A stretch of 64,000 bases of DNA from Bacteroidales bacterium (lineage in GTDB: Bacteria > Bacteroidota > Bacteroidia > Bacteroidales > GCA-2748055), in contig JAGLOO010000013.1 in NCBI GenBank assembly GCA_023138875.1, positions 44,615 through 108,614 of the forward strand, written 5' to 3'. Both the position numbers and the translations under genes were made by a program. Below the pieces are notes generated by a model. That model was given only the letters and a program-made list of their open reading frames with translations. It had not been told where the DNA came from and did not search any database. Positions 8,954 to 19,500 of this stretch are shown in pieces. Numbering within the stretch: the first letter of the stretch is position 1; the number at the start of each line of letters is the position of its first letter.

Positions 8954-10520
8954 ATGACAATTCCACGAATAAACAGATTTGCATTTTATCTATTCTCCCT
9001 CTCCTGGCCCTTAATGATTCAAAGCTGTACTGGCAATCCTGAACCTTCAAAAGAAACATTTCGGGTTGCCGTGATTCGTTATCAGCATGAAACCTGCACC
9101 TTTTGTCCTGGTGGTGATACAGAAATCAGTGATTGGACCAAAAACAGAGACTTTTTAACAGGCGAGGAGGTTCTTGTTGCCGGCAGCTATGTGAAAGGAT
9201 TTGTTCAATCATCAAAGCAATTCGGTGATATAGAGTTGGTTGGTATAAACTCTCCGGATCACGTTTTTGGAGGGTCTTCGCGCAGCTGGAACAGTAGAGA
9301 AAGTTTCGAGCATTTCATGCATATTATTATTGAAGACCTTGAAGCCAAGATGCCGGTACAAGGTGTTTATTTAGCCTTGCATGGCGCCCTCGCTGTAAGA
9401 GACGTACCACGGCCTGAAGCCGAAATTGCAAAAAGAGTAAGGCAGGTTGTTGGTGATCAGGTTCCCATTGTAGGCTCATTCGATCTGCATGGCAATGAAG
9501 ACGAAATGTTTCTTAAATGGGCCAATGCAGCATTTGTAAACAAACGATACCCTCATTACGATGCCTTCATTCAGGGTGGCAGGTCTGCCAATTATCTTTA
9601 TCAGGCCATGAAAGGCGTGTATGTATCAACAACTGCAACAAGGAAACCTCCTGTGCTCACTGCAACGGTTTTACAGTGGACAGGCCAATCACCTTCAATG
9701 AATATCATGGAGAGAGCGAGAAGATGGGAAGCATATAAAAAAGAGACCTATGTTAGCGTCTTTTATGGTTTCCCATGGTCGGATGTGCCAGATAATAGGT
9801 GTCACTGTTCATGTAATTACCAATAACGACCAACATCTTGCTGACTCAATCGCAGATGATATGGCTAAATATATATGGCAAGTTCGCGAAAATTTTGCCA
9901 GAGGATCATTCCCCCTGCCGCAAGAAGCAGTGAACAGAATCAAGGTGACCATTGACAGCGACCAAATTCCTGTTGTTTTTGGCGATTACTCCGATCGACC
10001 AGGTGATGCTACCTGGATATTGGAACAAATCATCACTGAGCAAATTGAAGGTGTATTGTATGCCACACTCAGGGACGAACATGTACTCGAAAAATTGAAA
10101 CAAAATGGTGCCAAACCCGGTGATCCCTTTGATATGGAAGTGGGCGCATTTACAGGTCCCCAGGCTGGCAATCCTGTCCGAATAACAGGTAGAGTGACTT
10201 TTTTCGGGCCAAAATGGTCTTATGAAAATATAGCAGCTATTGAATTTGGAAGAAATAATCTGCTGATCATCACTCCAACTTATGTACAGATAACCTCACC
10301 CGAGGGAGTTCGGTTTGATCCTGTTAATCCCGATAACTATCAGGTTTTTGTAGTAAAATCACGTGTACATTTTCGAAGAGGTTTCGATGAAACCGGTTAT
10401 GCCAAAACGATACTGGTCGTTGACTCACCCGGGGCATGGTTTGGAACAACCCGTCTCGATTCATTGGACTATAGATTTGGTCCTGTCAGTACATTATATC
10501 CATTCGGTATATCTGAATAA
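8954..10520 (+). pseudogene. M81 family (MlrC-like) metallopeptidase gene with one frameshift
   Basis: The first 280 codons encode a lipoprotein-like leader (LSWPLMIQSCTG) and the DUF1485 N-domain of the M81/MlrC family, with RYQHETCTF, YLALHGALAV and VGSFDLHGN, whose His/Asp residues bind zinc in microcystinase C. Near 9793 the frame shifts by one base (SDVPD, then IGVTVHV in the other frame), consistent with one extra A in GATAATAGG. The second frame runs to 10520 and holds the MlrC C-domain (SDRPGDATWILEQII, DPFDMEVGAF, SPGAWFGTT). Apart from that base both halves are well kept, so it may be a recent mutation or a sequencing error. Intact homologues are thought to cleave linear peptides. 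It lies between the BNR gene and the GH172 operon. Confidence 0.78.
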
Positions 10521-10553
10521 AAATCAGTTTTTTGAAAATAAATGCTCAAATAT

Positions 10554-10599
10554 TTGTTAAAAAGGTATAAAAGTACGAATATTACTCACACGTTTGAGC
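10554..10599 (+). promoter_or_regulatory. Conserved 46-bp control segment with LacI-type operator, copy 2
   Basis: The second copy of the segment described at 5854, with the same palindrome CTCACACGTTTGAG at 10585-10598. It lies 41 bases before the GH172 gene at 10641, which probably opens an operon running through the transglutaminase-like gene to susC and susD. An extra half-site GCTCAAA lies just upstream at about 10545. Confidence 0.72.
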
Positions 10600-10640
10600 T
10601 AATTTGATCATACGATATATCAAATTAAAAATTTATAGAA

Positions 10641-12299
10641 ATGAGAGGAAAATTATTATTGCTGAGTTTGGCGCTTTTTTTTGGATGTTATTCCCATGGA
10701 TTGACTCAAAGTCTGGAGAACCTTAAATCTGAGCAGACAGGTAGAAGTATGAGAATTTCAAGTGGCAATCCATTTGACAATTCAGATTCCGAGAAATTAA
10801 AACCCGGAGAAACAAAAATTATCGCTGAAATGGAAGGTCCTGGCGAGATAAAACATATATGGCTGGTTCCCTATTCCGATGACAATATAAGATGGTCCCG
10901 GGCATTGGTATTAAGAATCTATTGGGATGGTTCTGACATACCATCTGTTGAAGTTCCACTGGGAGACTTCTTTGCAGCCGGGAACGGAATGCTGGCTACA
11001 GTTAATTCATTGCCCGTAAAAGTCTCTTCGTATGGAAGGGGGATGAATTGTTACTGGATCATGCCTTTTGCAAAAAAAGCAGTTGTGACTCTTTCAAATG
11101 AATCTAAAACAGACAGGGCGGGATCATATTATCAATTCGACTGGGTTAAATACAATTCTGAGCCAACCGAATTGATGTATTTTCATGCTCGGTATCACCA
11201 GGAGTTGAGTCCGGTATTTGGAGAGCCCTATACAGTATTTAAGGGAAAAGGGACCGGGCATTATGTTGGAACTGTTCAATCGTCACAAAACGGAATTGGA
11301 CATTGGTACGGGGAGGGTGATGATTTCTTCTATATAGATGGTGAAGAAATTCCTTCAATCTCGGGAACAGGCACAGAAGACTATTTTAATGAGGCCTGGA
11401 ACATGAGGGTTCACAGCAGTCTCTATACAGGTTGTACAATTTTTGAACCTAGGGCTCCGGATGCCAGGATTACAGCATACAGGTGGCACATTCAGGATCC
11501 AATTATTTTTACTAAATCATTAACTTTTGAGATTGAACGTACAGGCTATATCGTTGATGCACTAGGCAATACGATATCCTCGTCTGGCTCAAGACCAGAC
11601 CACTGGTCTTCGGTAGCTTACTGGTATCAAGATGATATAGCAGAACCTTGGTGTGAATTCCCTGCATACAAAGATCGCATCAACGAAGAGATCGTACTCT
11701 TTTTCCCGAAAATTACAGAATCCATTAAACACTCCAGAGAAGTTGAACTGAAAGTAAATGAGTACAACAGAGCAACCTTTACAAAGCCCTGGTTCCAGGC
11801 AGTTAACAATACCATTGGATCCTGGATGGAGGTCCCTTTTACAATTGAGACTGAAGGGAAGTACTCTATCTCCATATTTCAACTATTAAGAGAAGACAAT
11901 GGCATATGGAAAGTCTTTATTGATGACCAGGATTTAGATGTTGCAGGAGAATCTCATATAGCAGGAGGATACCGGGTTAGTCAGGTCAATCAGTTGCAAC
12001 CTGAAGAAGTCAACAAGACGCTGGATTTCTATAATGTTTTCCAAAAAAACGAAAGAGAAGATTTTATCTATGGCCAGCGAAGAGAGAGAAAGATCGGATT
12101 GTTTCAGTTCTCTCCCGGCAACCACGTCATTAAGTTTGTATGTGTAGGTTCAAATCCACAATCTGCTCATCCGGAAACAGGCCACCTGAGGTATAATTTC
12201 ACTGCTGATGTGTTATCCATCAGAAAGTTTCCATTTGAAAATATTGAAGACTGGCTGGATAAGGTTATAGAGGAAGAGCAGAGAAAAAAGAGAAATTAG
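10641..12299 (+). CDS. GH172 (DUF2961) family glycoside hydrolase, copy 1
   Basis: A 552-residue secreted protein with an N-terminal signal (MRGKLLLLSLALFFGCYSHGLTQ). The DUF2961 signatures are all present: GRSMRISSGNPFDN, KPGETKIIAEMEGPGEIKHIW, LRIYWDG and VEVPLGDFFA. Glu225 (in YGEGDDFFYIDGEE) and Glu246 (in SGTGTEDYFNEAWN) are 21 residues apart, the same spacing I recall for the catalytic pair of the characterised alpha-D-fructofuranosidase/difructose dianhydride I synthase. GH172 members act on furanosides such as fructose or D-arabinose units, so a furanose-containing glycan is the likely substrate class (inference). A C-terminal jelly-roll-like domain (GSWMEVPFTIETEGKYSISI) follows. The gene comes directly after the second operator and is paralogous to the next gene. 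Confidence 0.88.
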   Translation: MRGKLLLLSLALFFGCYSHGLTQSLENLKSEQTGRSMRISSGNPFDNSDSEKLKPGETKIIAEMEGPGEIKHIWLVPYSDDNIRWSRALVLRIYWDGSDIPSVEVPLGDFFAAGNGMLATVNSLPVKVSSYGRGMNCYWIMPFAKKAVVTLSNESKTDRAGSYYQFDWVKYNSEPTELMYFHARYHQELSPVFGEPYTVFKGKGTGHYVGTVQSSQNGIGHWYGEGDDFFYIDGEEIPSISGTGTEDYFNEAWNMRVHSSLYTGCTIFEPRAPDARITAYRWHIQDPIIFTKSLTFEIERTGYIVDALGNTISSSGSRPDHWSSVAYWYQDDIAEPWCEFPAYKDRINEEIVLFFPKITESIKHSREVELKVNEYNRATFTKPWFQAVNNTIGSWMEVPFTIETEGKYSISIFQLLREDNGIWKVFIDDQDLDVAGESHIAGGYRVSQVNQLQPEEVNKTLDFYNVFQKNEREDFIYGQRRERKIGLFQFSPGNHVIKFVCVGSNPQSAHPETGHLRYNFTADVLSIRKFPFENIEDWLDKVIEEEQRKKRN

Positions 12300-12325
12300 A
12301 TTGATGTTTTAAGAATAGGTTTAGG

Positions 12326-12387
12326 TTTTTTAGTTGGATTTTTTAGTTGGATTTTTTCCTGTATGGATTCACAATCCATACAGGAAA
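12326..12387. repeat. Tandem 13-mer and perfect 15-bp hairpin between the GH172 genes
   Basis: Two copies of TTTTTTAGTTGGA (12326-12351) are followed by a perfect inverted repeat with arms TTTCCTGTATGGATT (12355-12369) and its complement (12373-12387) around a CAC loop. Neither strand has a T-run after the stem, so it is not a standard terminator. It could be an RNA processing or stability element that sets the ratio of the two GH172 products. Confidence 0.7.
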
Positions 12388-12443
12388 TTCTCAGAAGCAG
12401 CTTTACCGGACCGGCATGATTAAAAAGTAACAGAATATTTAGA

Positions 12444-14084
12444 ATGAGACGTTCGCTTTTGCTTTTTGTAATCTTTTGTCTTGGAGACCCAGTAAAGGCT
12501 CAGTTGATGGAGTCTTTGTCTACTGCCCAAATTGGCAGCAGCATGAGGGCTTCAAGCGGAGATATTCTAATCAATTCTGACTCAGAACAATTTCAACCCG
12601 GAGAAACAAAGGTTGTTGCTAAACTGAAGGGTCCGGGCGTTATTAAACACATCTGGCTGGTACCAAATGCTTCCAATAACATCCGCTGGCCAAGGGCATT
12701 TGTTCTCCGCATATATTGGGATGGTGCAGATGTACCTTCAGTTGAAGTCCCTTTCGGCGACTTTTTTGGTTCCGGGAATGGAATGAAATCCAATATTAAC
12801 TCTTTGCCTGTGAAGGTCACTTCGTATGGCAGGGCATTGAATTGTTATTGGCACATGCCATTTTCGGAAAGTGCCAAAGTTACAATTACATACGAATGTG
12901 AAGAGACTACAGCCAGCTGTTTCGTGATGATCGATTGGAACAAAAGAGAAGAGGTTATCCCAAATATGATGTATTTCCATGCCAGATACCATCAGGATAA
13001 AAACCCCAAAGTTGGTGAACCATATACGCTTCTAAAGGCAAAAGGCAGGGGACATTATGTTGGTACGGTATTGTCCTCTCATAATGCAATGGGCCATTGG
13101 TTTGGAGAAGGAGATGATTTCGTATACATTGATGGGGAGGAGCTCCCTTCAATCTATGGAACCGGCACTGAAGATTATTTTAATGAAGCATGGAATATGA
13201 GGGTGCATAGCGGACTTTACACCGGGTGCACCATATTCGAACCAAGAGCTCCCGATGCCAGAATTTCTGCATACAGATGGCATCTGGAAGACCCAATCAT
13301 TTTCAATAAATCATTGCTCTTTGAGCTTGAAAAAACCGGATTTGTTGTTGATACCCTTGGAAATGCCTTAGGGTTTGCCGGTTCCCGGCCCGATCATTGG
13401 TCTTCAGTATCATTTTGGTATCAGGATGATATAGCAGACCCTTGGTGTGAGTTTCCGGAATACAAAGAGAGAATTGATGAAGAAATCGTGATTTTCTTTC
13501 CGAAAATAATAGAGTCGATCAAACATTCACGGAATATTAATATCAAGCTAAATCCATATAATAGAGCAACATATACAAAATCATGGGTGCAAATTGAGAA
13601 CAATAGGGTTGGATCGTGGTTTGAAATTCCTTTTGCCATTGAGAAGTCAGGGAAATATTCAATTTCACTATTTCAACTGTTGCGCCAGGACAATGGAATA
13701 TGGAAAGTATACATTGATGATAAAGAAATTGATGTAGCCGGGGAATCACATATTTCCGGAGGTTATAGGGTAGGTTTGGTGAACAATATGTCACCTGAAC
13801 AAATCAATAAAACCCTGGACTTCTACAATATCTATCAAAAAAATGAAAGAGAGGATTATATTTATGGGCAAAGACAAGAACGCAAAATAGGCCTCTTTAA
13901 TTTTAATCCGGGCAGACACTCCATAAAATTTGTTTGCGTCGGCTCTAACCCACTTTCAGCCCATCCCGAAACAGGAAATCTTCGTTACAATTTCACTGCT
14001 GATGTAGTATCCATCCGGTTGTTCCCATTTGAGAACATCGATGGTTGGATAGAGGATGTAATTGAATACACGAGAAAAAAATAA
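12444..14084 (+). CDS. GH172 (DUF2961) family glycoside hydrolase, copy 2
   Basis: A 546-residue paralogue of the preceding gene, colinear over its whole length, with a signal peptide (MRRSLLLFVIFCLGDPVKAQ). The candidate catalytic pair is Glu222 (FGEGDDFVYIDGEE) and Glu243 (YGTGTEDYFNEAWN), again 21 residues apart. The flanking blocks SSMRASSGDILINSDSEQ, LRIYWDGADVPSVEVPFGDFF and NLRYNFTADVVSIRLFPFENI are retained. Both proteins have near-identical C-terminal domains, while differences cluster around residues 145-175, which could affect specificity. It is separated from copy 1 by the hairpin region and from the transglutaminase-like gene by 23 bases, so it belongs to the same transcription unit. 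Confidence 0.88.
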   Translation: MRRSLLLFVIFCLGDPVKAQLMESLSTAQIGSSMRASSGDILINSDSEQFQPGETKVVAKLKGPGVIKHIWLVPNASNNIRWPRAFVLRIYWDGADVPSVEVPFGDFFGSGNGMKSNINSLPVKVTSYGRALNCYWHMPFSESAKVTITYECEETTASCFVMIDWNKREEVIPNMMYFHARYHQDKNPKVGEPYTLLKAKGRGHYVGTVLSSHNAMGHWFGEGDDFVYIDGEELPSIYGTGTEDYFNEAWNMRVHSGLYTGCTIFEPRAPDARISAYRWHLEDPIIFNKSLLFELEKTGFVVDTLGNALGFAGSRPDHWSSVSFWYQDDIADPWCEFPEYKERIDEEIVIFFPKIIESIKHSRNINIKLNPYNRATYTKSWVQIENNRVGSWFEIPFAIEKSGKYSISLFQLLRQDNGIWKVYIDDKEIDVAGESHISGGYRVGLVNNMSPEQINKTLDFYNIYQKNEREDYIYGQRQERKIGLFNFNPGRHSIKFVCVGSNPLSAHPETGNLRYNFTADVVSIRLFPFENIDGWIEDVIEYTRKK

Positions 14085-14107
14085 AAATCATAAAACTGAA
14101 ATCAACC

Positions 14108-16516
14108 GTGAAGTACAAATCGTTCCTTAATTTAATTCATTACGCAACAATCGTACTATGCACTGCATGCTTTTTAACTGCCTGTTCTACAACAACAGAC
14201 ACACCCGACCCAGTGGCGATTGGAGAAAGTGAGAAGGAATTCACTCTGAACAAGAAGCTAAGCTCGGTCAACGGCCTCGCAATCAAAGAAGGTGATGCAT
14301 CCAATACTCTATTTATCCTGGACGGTGTTGCAAAAAAGATCTACACTTATTCCATTGGTCCCAATGATCTTGAGCTTAGATATGAGCAAGCGATTGGGCT
14401 TGAAAACGATATTGTCTCTCCACGCGGGCTCGAATTTAGCAGAGAAGGAGGTCATGACATCCTATATTTTATTGATTACTCCAGGAATTCACAAACAGTC
14501 ACCAGCAGGTTATGCAGGTACAATATTGAGGAAAGCACTCAGCGCTATGTTGATCTGAAATCAGATGGATTTGAGATAGGAGAAAAAGAGGTGTTTGGTG
14601 TAACCAGACAAGGAGATTTTCTTTATATCAGTTTTGATCCAAGCGGTTTTGAAGACCAGCAACTCCAGATGCGCCGTGGAATCGTAAAGTTTTCATTGGG
14701 AGATTTTGAAAATTCCTTCGCTCCTGATCCTAAACTTTCTCATCAATTACCAGGGCCGGGGAAACCTCTGAATGAAGGTGTTAGTCCTAGTTTAGCACTC
14801 ACATCCATGTCTGTTGATGGTTATCAATATCTTTGGGGCACCATTGGAAAAGAATCTATTTATCTGATCGATTCCAACAGCGGAAGAGGCGTTTTCTTTT
14901 TCAATTTACCTTCATCACCCCTCCATGATAATTTATTCAATGGTGGCTTGGCCTTTGGAACGAATCACCTTTGGGCTCCTGAACAGAGGGGTGATTCATT
15001 TATCATACATAGAATCAATGTGTTAGATAACCTTCAATCTGCATATGAAGGGCCCAAAAAGTACAGGGAGATGCGATTAAACATCCGTTCTACTGTTGAA
15101 GACGGCGTTGAAAACCCAAGGGGGGAGGTGTATCATACTTTCTGCCACCCATATGGAAATGAGTACACAGGACATCAAGGAATCCTCCCTAACTCCCTAA
15201 GAATTCAAGACATTACAAACATCTCAGATGTTGAAGTCAAGCACTCCTCTTTTGATCCGGCTGATGATCCAAATGCGAGACAGTTTTATACAATGTTTAC
15301 ATACCCAGTATCTCAACATCCTGGCATTCGTACCTATGAATCAGAACTCTATTTAAAATTTTGGACACGGGAATATAAACAATTCGTCTATCCGCACCTG
15401 GTGAATCACTATCCCCTCCATGCAGCTCCAAAATATATTGAGGACGATGACACGCTCTACAGATTTACGGATGAACCTCTTATCTATCCTACGTTTTATG
15501 ACAGGGTGTCTGACTATGTTTTCGGCGAATATGGAGTAAACATTAATAAAGCAGACCCCTATTGGATTGCAAGAAATACAACAGAGTACATCATGGAAAA
15601 TTATCATTATCCAAAGGATGAGGAGAATTTTTATGCAACCTATGATTTTGAATTGGGTAATTATAACGCAAACCCGGGACACTATAAAGCAGACTTATCA
15701 TCCAATGGGAATTATACTGATAATATTATTGCGTGCTCCGGAACTGCAATGCTCACTGTTGGTGCCTACAGATCCATCGGGATTCCCTCAAGATGGCATG
15801 GGGTTACCCAGGAAAAAGGATGGACAGCGTGGACCGGCGATGAAGATGAATTTCTTGAAAGGGATGAGGAGTCTTCAGCAGGCAATGGGCACAGATACAC
15901 TGAAGTTTGGCTCGGTGATTTTTATGGTTGGAAAAGATTTGATGCAACCCCTAAAAGGCCTAATGCAATAGATTTTGATATTAAACCATTGGAGTTATCT
16001 CAATGGGAACTCATGTCGAGGTGTGCATCCGGTGTGGAGTCCAAGCGAGTGATACATAATATGCATTCAGAGTTTTGGAAATATCTCTACGTTGCTTTCG
16101 AAAAGGGTGAGGATATAAATAACTCAGGTGCAGAAAGGTATAATTTTTTAGGAACCTATTCTCATCCGGAGGATTTTAAGGCTTCCAGGCAACGGGTCTG
16201 GTACAGAGCACTTCTATTTATTGATAACATCAGGATAGATGCAAATGATAAATCGAATGTTCAGATTCATTGGGAGAATTCAGGTGAATGGGAGCTCGAT
16301 CCTGAAGCTAAAATCCAAATCAATCTGGAGACCGCCTCAGAGCAAGCAAGTACAAATTTTAGAACTCTAAAAGTGCTGGGGATCGTTGATTATCCTGCAA
16401 ACAGTATAAAAGTTGATTTATCGGAATTCGACACCGCTGAATTCAGAATAAAGCTTCATAAGTACGGTGATCCGGCAACAGGCAATGGAAAATCATTAAT
16501 CCTTCAATATAAATAA
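14108..16516 (+). CDS. Secreted transglutaminase-fold lipoprotein with propeller-like N-domain
   Basis: An 802-residue protein starting at GTG 14108 with a lipoprotein signal (CTACFLTACSTT). Residues about 40-320 look like a repeated beta-structure (VNGLAIKEGDASNTLFILDG, SPRGLEFSREGGHDILYF, VFGVTRQGDFLYISF), probably a propeller. The second half has a transglutaminase-like cysteine protease core: Cys543 in ACSGTAMLTVGAYRSIGIPSRW, His595 in GHRYTEVWLG and Asp612 in WKRFDATP form the expected triad. Such proteins can be peptidases, peptide N-glycanases or cross-linking enzymes; in Bacteroidota loci they are usually surface peptidases. It sits between the GH172 genes and susC with short gaps, so it is probably co-expressed and may open a glycopeptide or protein-bound substrate. 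Confidence 0.8.
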   Translation: MKYKSFLNLIHYATIVLCTACFLTACSTTTDTPDPVAIGESEKEFTLNKKLSSVNGLAIKEGDASNTLFILDGVAKKIYTYSIGPNDLELRYEQAIGLENDIVSPRGLEFSREGGHDILYFIDYSRNSQTVTSRLCRYNIEESTQRYVDLKSDGFEIGEKEVFGVTRQGDFLYISFDPSGFEDQQLQMRRGIVKFSLGDFENSFAPDPKLSHQLPGPGKPLNEGVSPSLALTSMSVDGYQYLWGTIGKESIYLIDSNSGRGVFFFNLPSSPLHDNLFNGGLAFGTNHLWAPEQRGDSFIIHRINVLDNLQSAYEGPKKYREMRLNIRSTVEDGVENPRGEVYHTFCHPYGNEYTGHQGILPNSLRIQDITNISDVEVKHSSFDPADDPNARQFYTMFTYPVSQHPGIRTYESELYLKFWTREYKQFVYPHLVNHYPLHAAPKYIEDDDTLYRFTDEPLIYPTFYDRVSDYVFGEYGVNINKADPYWIARNTTEYIMENYHYPKDEENFYATYDFELGNYNANPGHYKADLSSNGNYTDNIIACSGTAMLTVGAYRSIGIPSRWHGVTQEKGWTAWTGDEDEFLERDEESSAGNGHRYTEVWLGDFYGWKRFDATPKRPNAIDFDIKPLELSQWELMSRCASGVESKRVIHNMHSEFWKYLYVAFEKGEDINNSGAERYNFLGTYSHPEDFKASRQRVWYRALLFIDNIRIDANDKSNVQIHWENSGEWELDPEAKIQINLETASEQASTNFRTLKVLGIVDYPANSIKVDLSEFDTAEFRIKLHKYGDPATGNGKSLILQYK

Positions 16517-16543
16517 TAACCTTTTGAATCAAAACTAAACAGT

Positions 16544-19500
16544 ATGGAAAAAAACTCTTTATCATCCTCTGCCATAATAAAACGTTTAGGCGTACTATTG
16601 ATGGTATGCATTATTTCTATCTCTCAAATAGTGGCACAAGATGACGCCCAAAGAGAGGTACGAGGAGTCGTTACTGACAATATCGGAACTTTACTCCCAG
16701 GTGTTAATGTCATTGTGAAAGGTACACTGATTGGTGCAATTACCGATCTCAACGGAGAATACTCTATTAATATTGGAGAAGAAGGTGAGAAATTAGTCTT
16801 CTCCTCTGTTGGAATGAAAACAGTTGAAATAGTTATTTCAGATCAGACAATAATCGATGTTGTAATTGAGGAGGATATCATCGGTTTAGAAGAAGTAGTT
16901 GTAACAGGTTATATGACCCAGAGGAAAGCTGATCTGACAGGATCCATCACTGTTATTGATAAAAAAGACTTAGAAAGTGTTAGTTCATCCAATGTGATGA
17001 AATCACTTCAGGGAAAAATCCCGGGGGTCTATATTACAGTCGATGGGAATCCCGGAGAAGACGTAAATATCGAAATACGTGGAAGAACCTCATCCACCTC
17101 ATCTCCCCCGCTCCTGGTGATTGACGGACTACCGACCAATGCCAATTTAAGGGAGATTAATCCAATGGACATTGAGTCCATGCAAGTTTTAAAGGATGCT
17201 GCCTCAGCAAGTATATATGGATCAAGAGCAGCAAGCGGCGTTATCCTTATAACCACAAAACAGGGCAAACCAGGAGATTTTTCTGTTTCTTATGAGGGCT
17301 CTGTAGGGGTCAACACCTATTTACGGAAACCTGATCTTATGAATACAGAAGAGTATGGAAGGGCAACCTGGCAGGCTGCTGTAAATGATGGGTTGGATCC
17401 AAACCTTCAAACCATGCTTTATGATTACGACTGGAATGAAGTAAACGGGGTGCCCACATTAAATAATATCAATACAACGGAATGGTTAAATGCAGCTCAT
17501 ACCATGAGAGCAGCAGATTCAGATTGGTTTGATCTGATTACTCAAAATGGAAGACGCCAGAACCACCAGCTTAGTGTGAGCAGTGCCACTGACAAAGCAA
17601 GGCAACTGTTTTCACTGAACTATTATGAGAACAATGGAGCCCAGATTCATACCTATTTAAAGAGAATATCCGCAAGAATAAATACTTCATATGATTTGTT
17701 GGATGGCAAATTAAAGATTGGTGAGAATCTTGGAGTATCGGCTACCAATTATAACACTCAGAACAATATTTACAGGGCCCTGGTCATGCCTTCCATCGCT
17801 CCGGAATATGCCATAGACGGTGAGACATGGGGCGGTTCGGCTCTGGAATCCGGTATGGACGAACACAGACATCCAACAAGGATAGCAACCCTGGACAAAG
17901 TTAACGATAGCAAAAGGGTTAAAGCAATTGGTTCTATGTTTGCAGATTTGACACTCTTCAAAGGATTCTCTTTGAGATCTCAGATCGGTATTGAATACTC
18001 CGCAAGAAATTACCGCCACATAGATTTTTCATGGGAAGAGGAAGGTGGTCAGGGTGATGAATTGAATGGAGTCTCCAGCTACAATAGCAAAAGTTTTATC
18101 TGGACCTGGACCAACACGGCTCAGTATAGCTATTCAAACGACATTCATAGTCTGGATGTTCTTGCAGGGATGGAATCATTCAGGGCCTACAGTGAGGAGT
18201 TCTCAGGTTCCAGAGAACAAATTGAATTAGAGAATTATGATTACGCACACCTGAGTGCTGCAACCGGGAATGTAACTGCAACAGGCTACGGCAGTGAAAT
18301 CACCCTGTTATCTTACTTTGGAAAGATTAACTACTCCTTACAAAATAAATACCTTATCGCCATTACCGCCCGCTATGATGGAAGCTCAAAATTTCCAACA
18401 AACAATAAATTCGGGTTCTTTCCATCTGCTTCCTTTGGATGGAGATTAAGCAATGAAGAATTTATGCAATCAATTGACGTGATCTCTGATTTAAAACTTA
18501 GAGTAAGTTGGGGCATGAATGGCAACTCAAATATTAGCAGCAATGCAATTACTGATTCATATGATGCAGATTATCAACGAACAGCATATATGATTGATGG
18601 ATCGCCGCAGGGGTTGATGCCCTCAGGATACAGGCTTACACACAGGGGCAACCAAGACCTTTTTTGGGAAGCTACCGAGCAAACCAATGTTGGCCTGGAT
18701 TTTGGATTATTTAATCATAAATTATCCGGAACCTTCGATGTATATCATAAGATTACCGACGGGATGCTGTATGAACCTGACTATATAGGCACGATTGGAG
18801 AAGGTGGTGATACCTGGATCAATGCAGCCAATATGACAAACAACGGAGTTGAATTGGGAATCACTTACCGCAACCAATCAAATGCTGGTTTTCATTATTC
18901 CATTACAGGTAATTTAGCAGCCAATAGCAATAAGATTGATGATCTGCCGGCAGCCGTTGTCTATTCATATGGCGGAAATGGCCTTGGTGATGATATTCTG
19001 GGAAGACCGTATCGATCGATTTATGGATTTGTATATGACGGAATATATCAGAACCAGCAGGAAGTTGACGAAGGGCCTGAGCAAAATGGCAAAGGTGTAG
19101 GGCGCATGAAATTTAAAGATCTGGACGGAGATGGAAGGATCACTGAAGAGTACGACAGGACATGGATAGGGATTAGAGAACCGGACCTGACCTATGGGCT
19201 CAATACGTACTTTGAATTTAAAGGATTTGATTTAAACCTTTTCTTACAAGGGGTCTTAGGAAATGATGTATACAATGATTATAAGTTGTTGAGTGATTTC
19301 TATAATACCGGCGTGATTGCAGGTCGAAACCACACAACCCGGGTTCTGGATGCATGGACTCCTTATAATACTTCATCTATGATACCTGCTCTGTCCATAT
19401 TAAACAGGAACGAAGAGACAGCAAGTTCCACCTATTTTGTTGAATCGGGTTCCTATCTAAAACTCAGAAATATTGAAGTTGGATATACCCTGCCAGTGCA

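Noticed and set aside
12355..12387. The 15-bp hairpin as a standard terminator
   Set aside because: No run of T follows the stem on either strand, and the downstream GH172 gene appears to be in the same unit.
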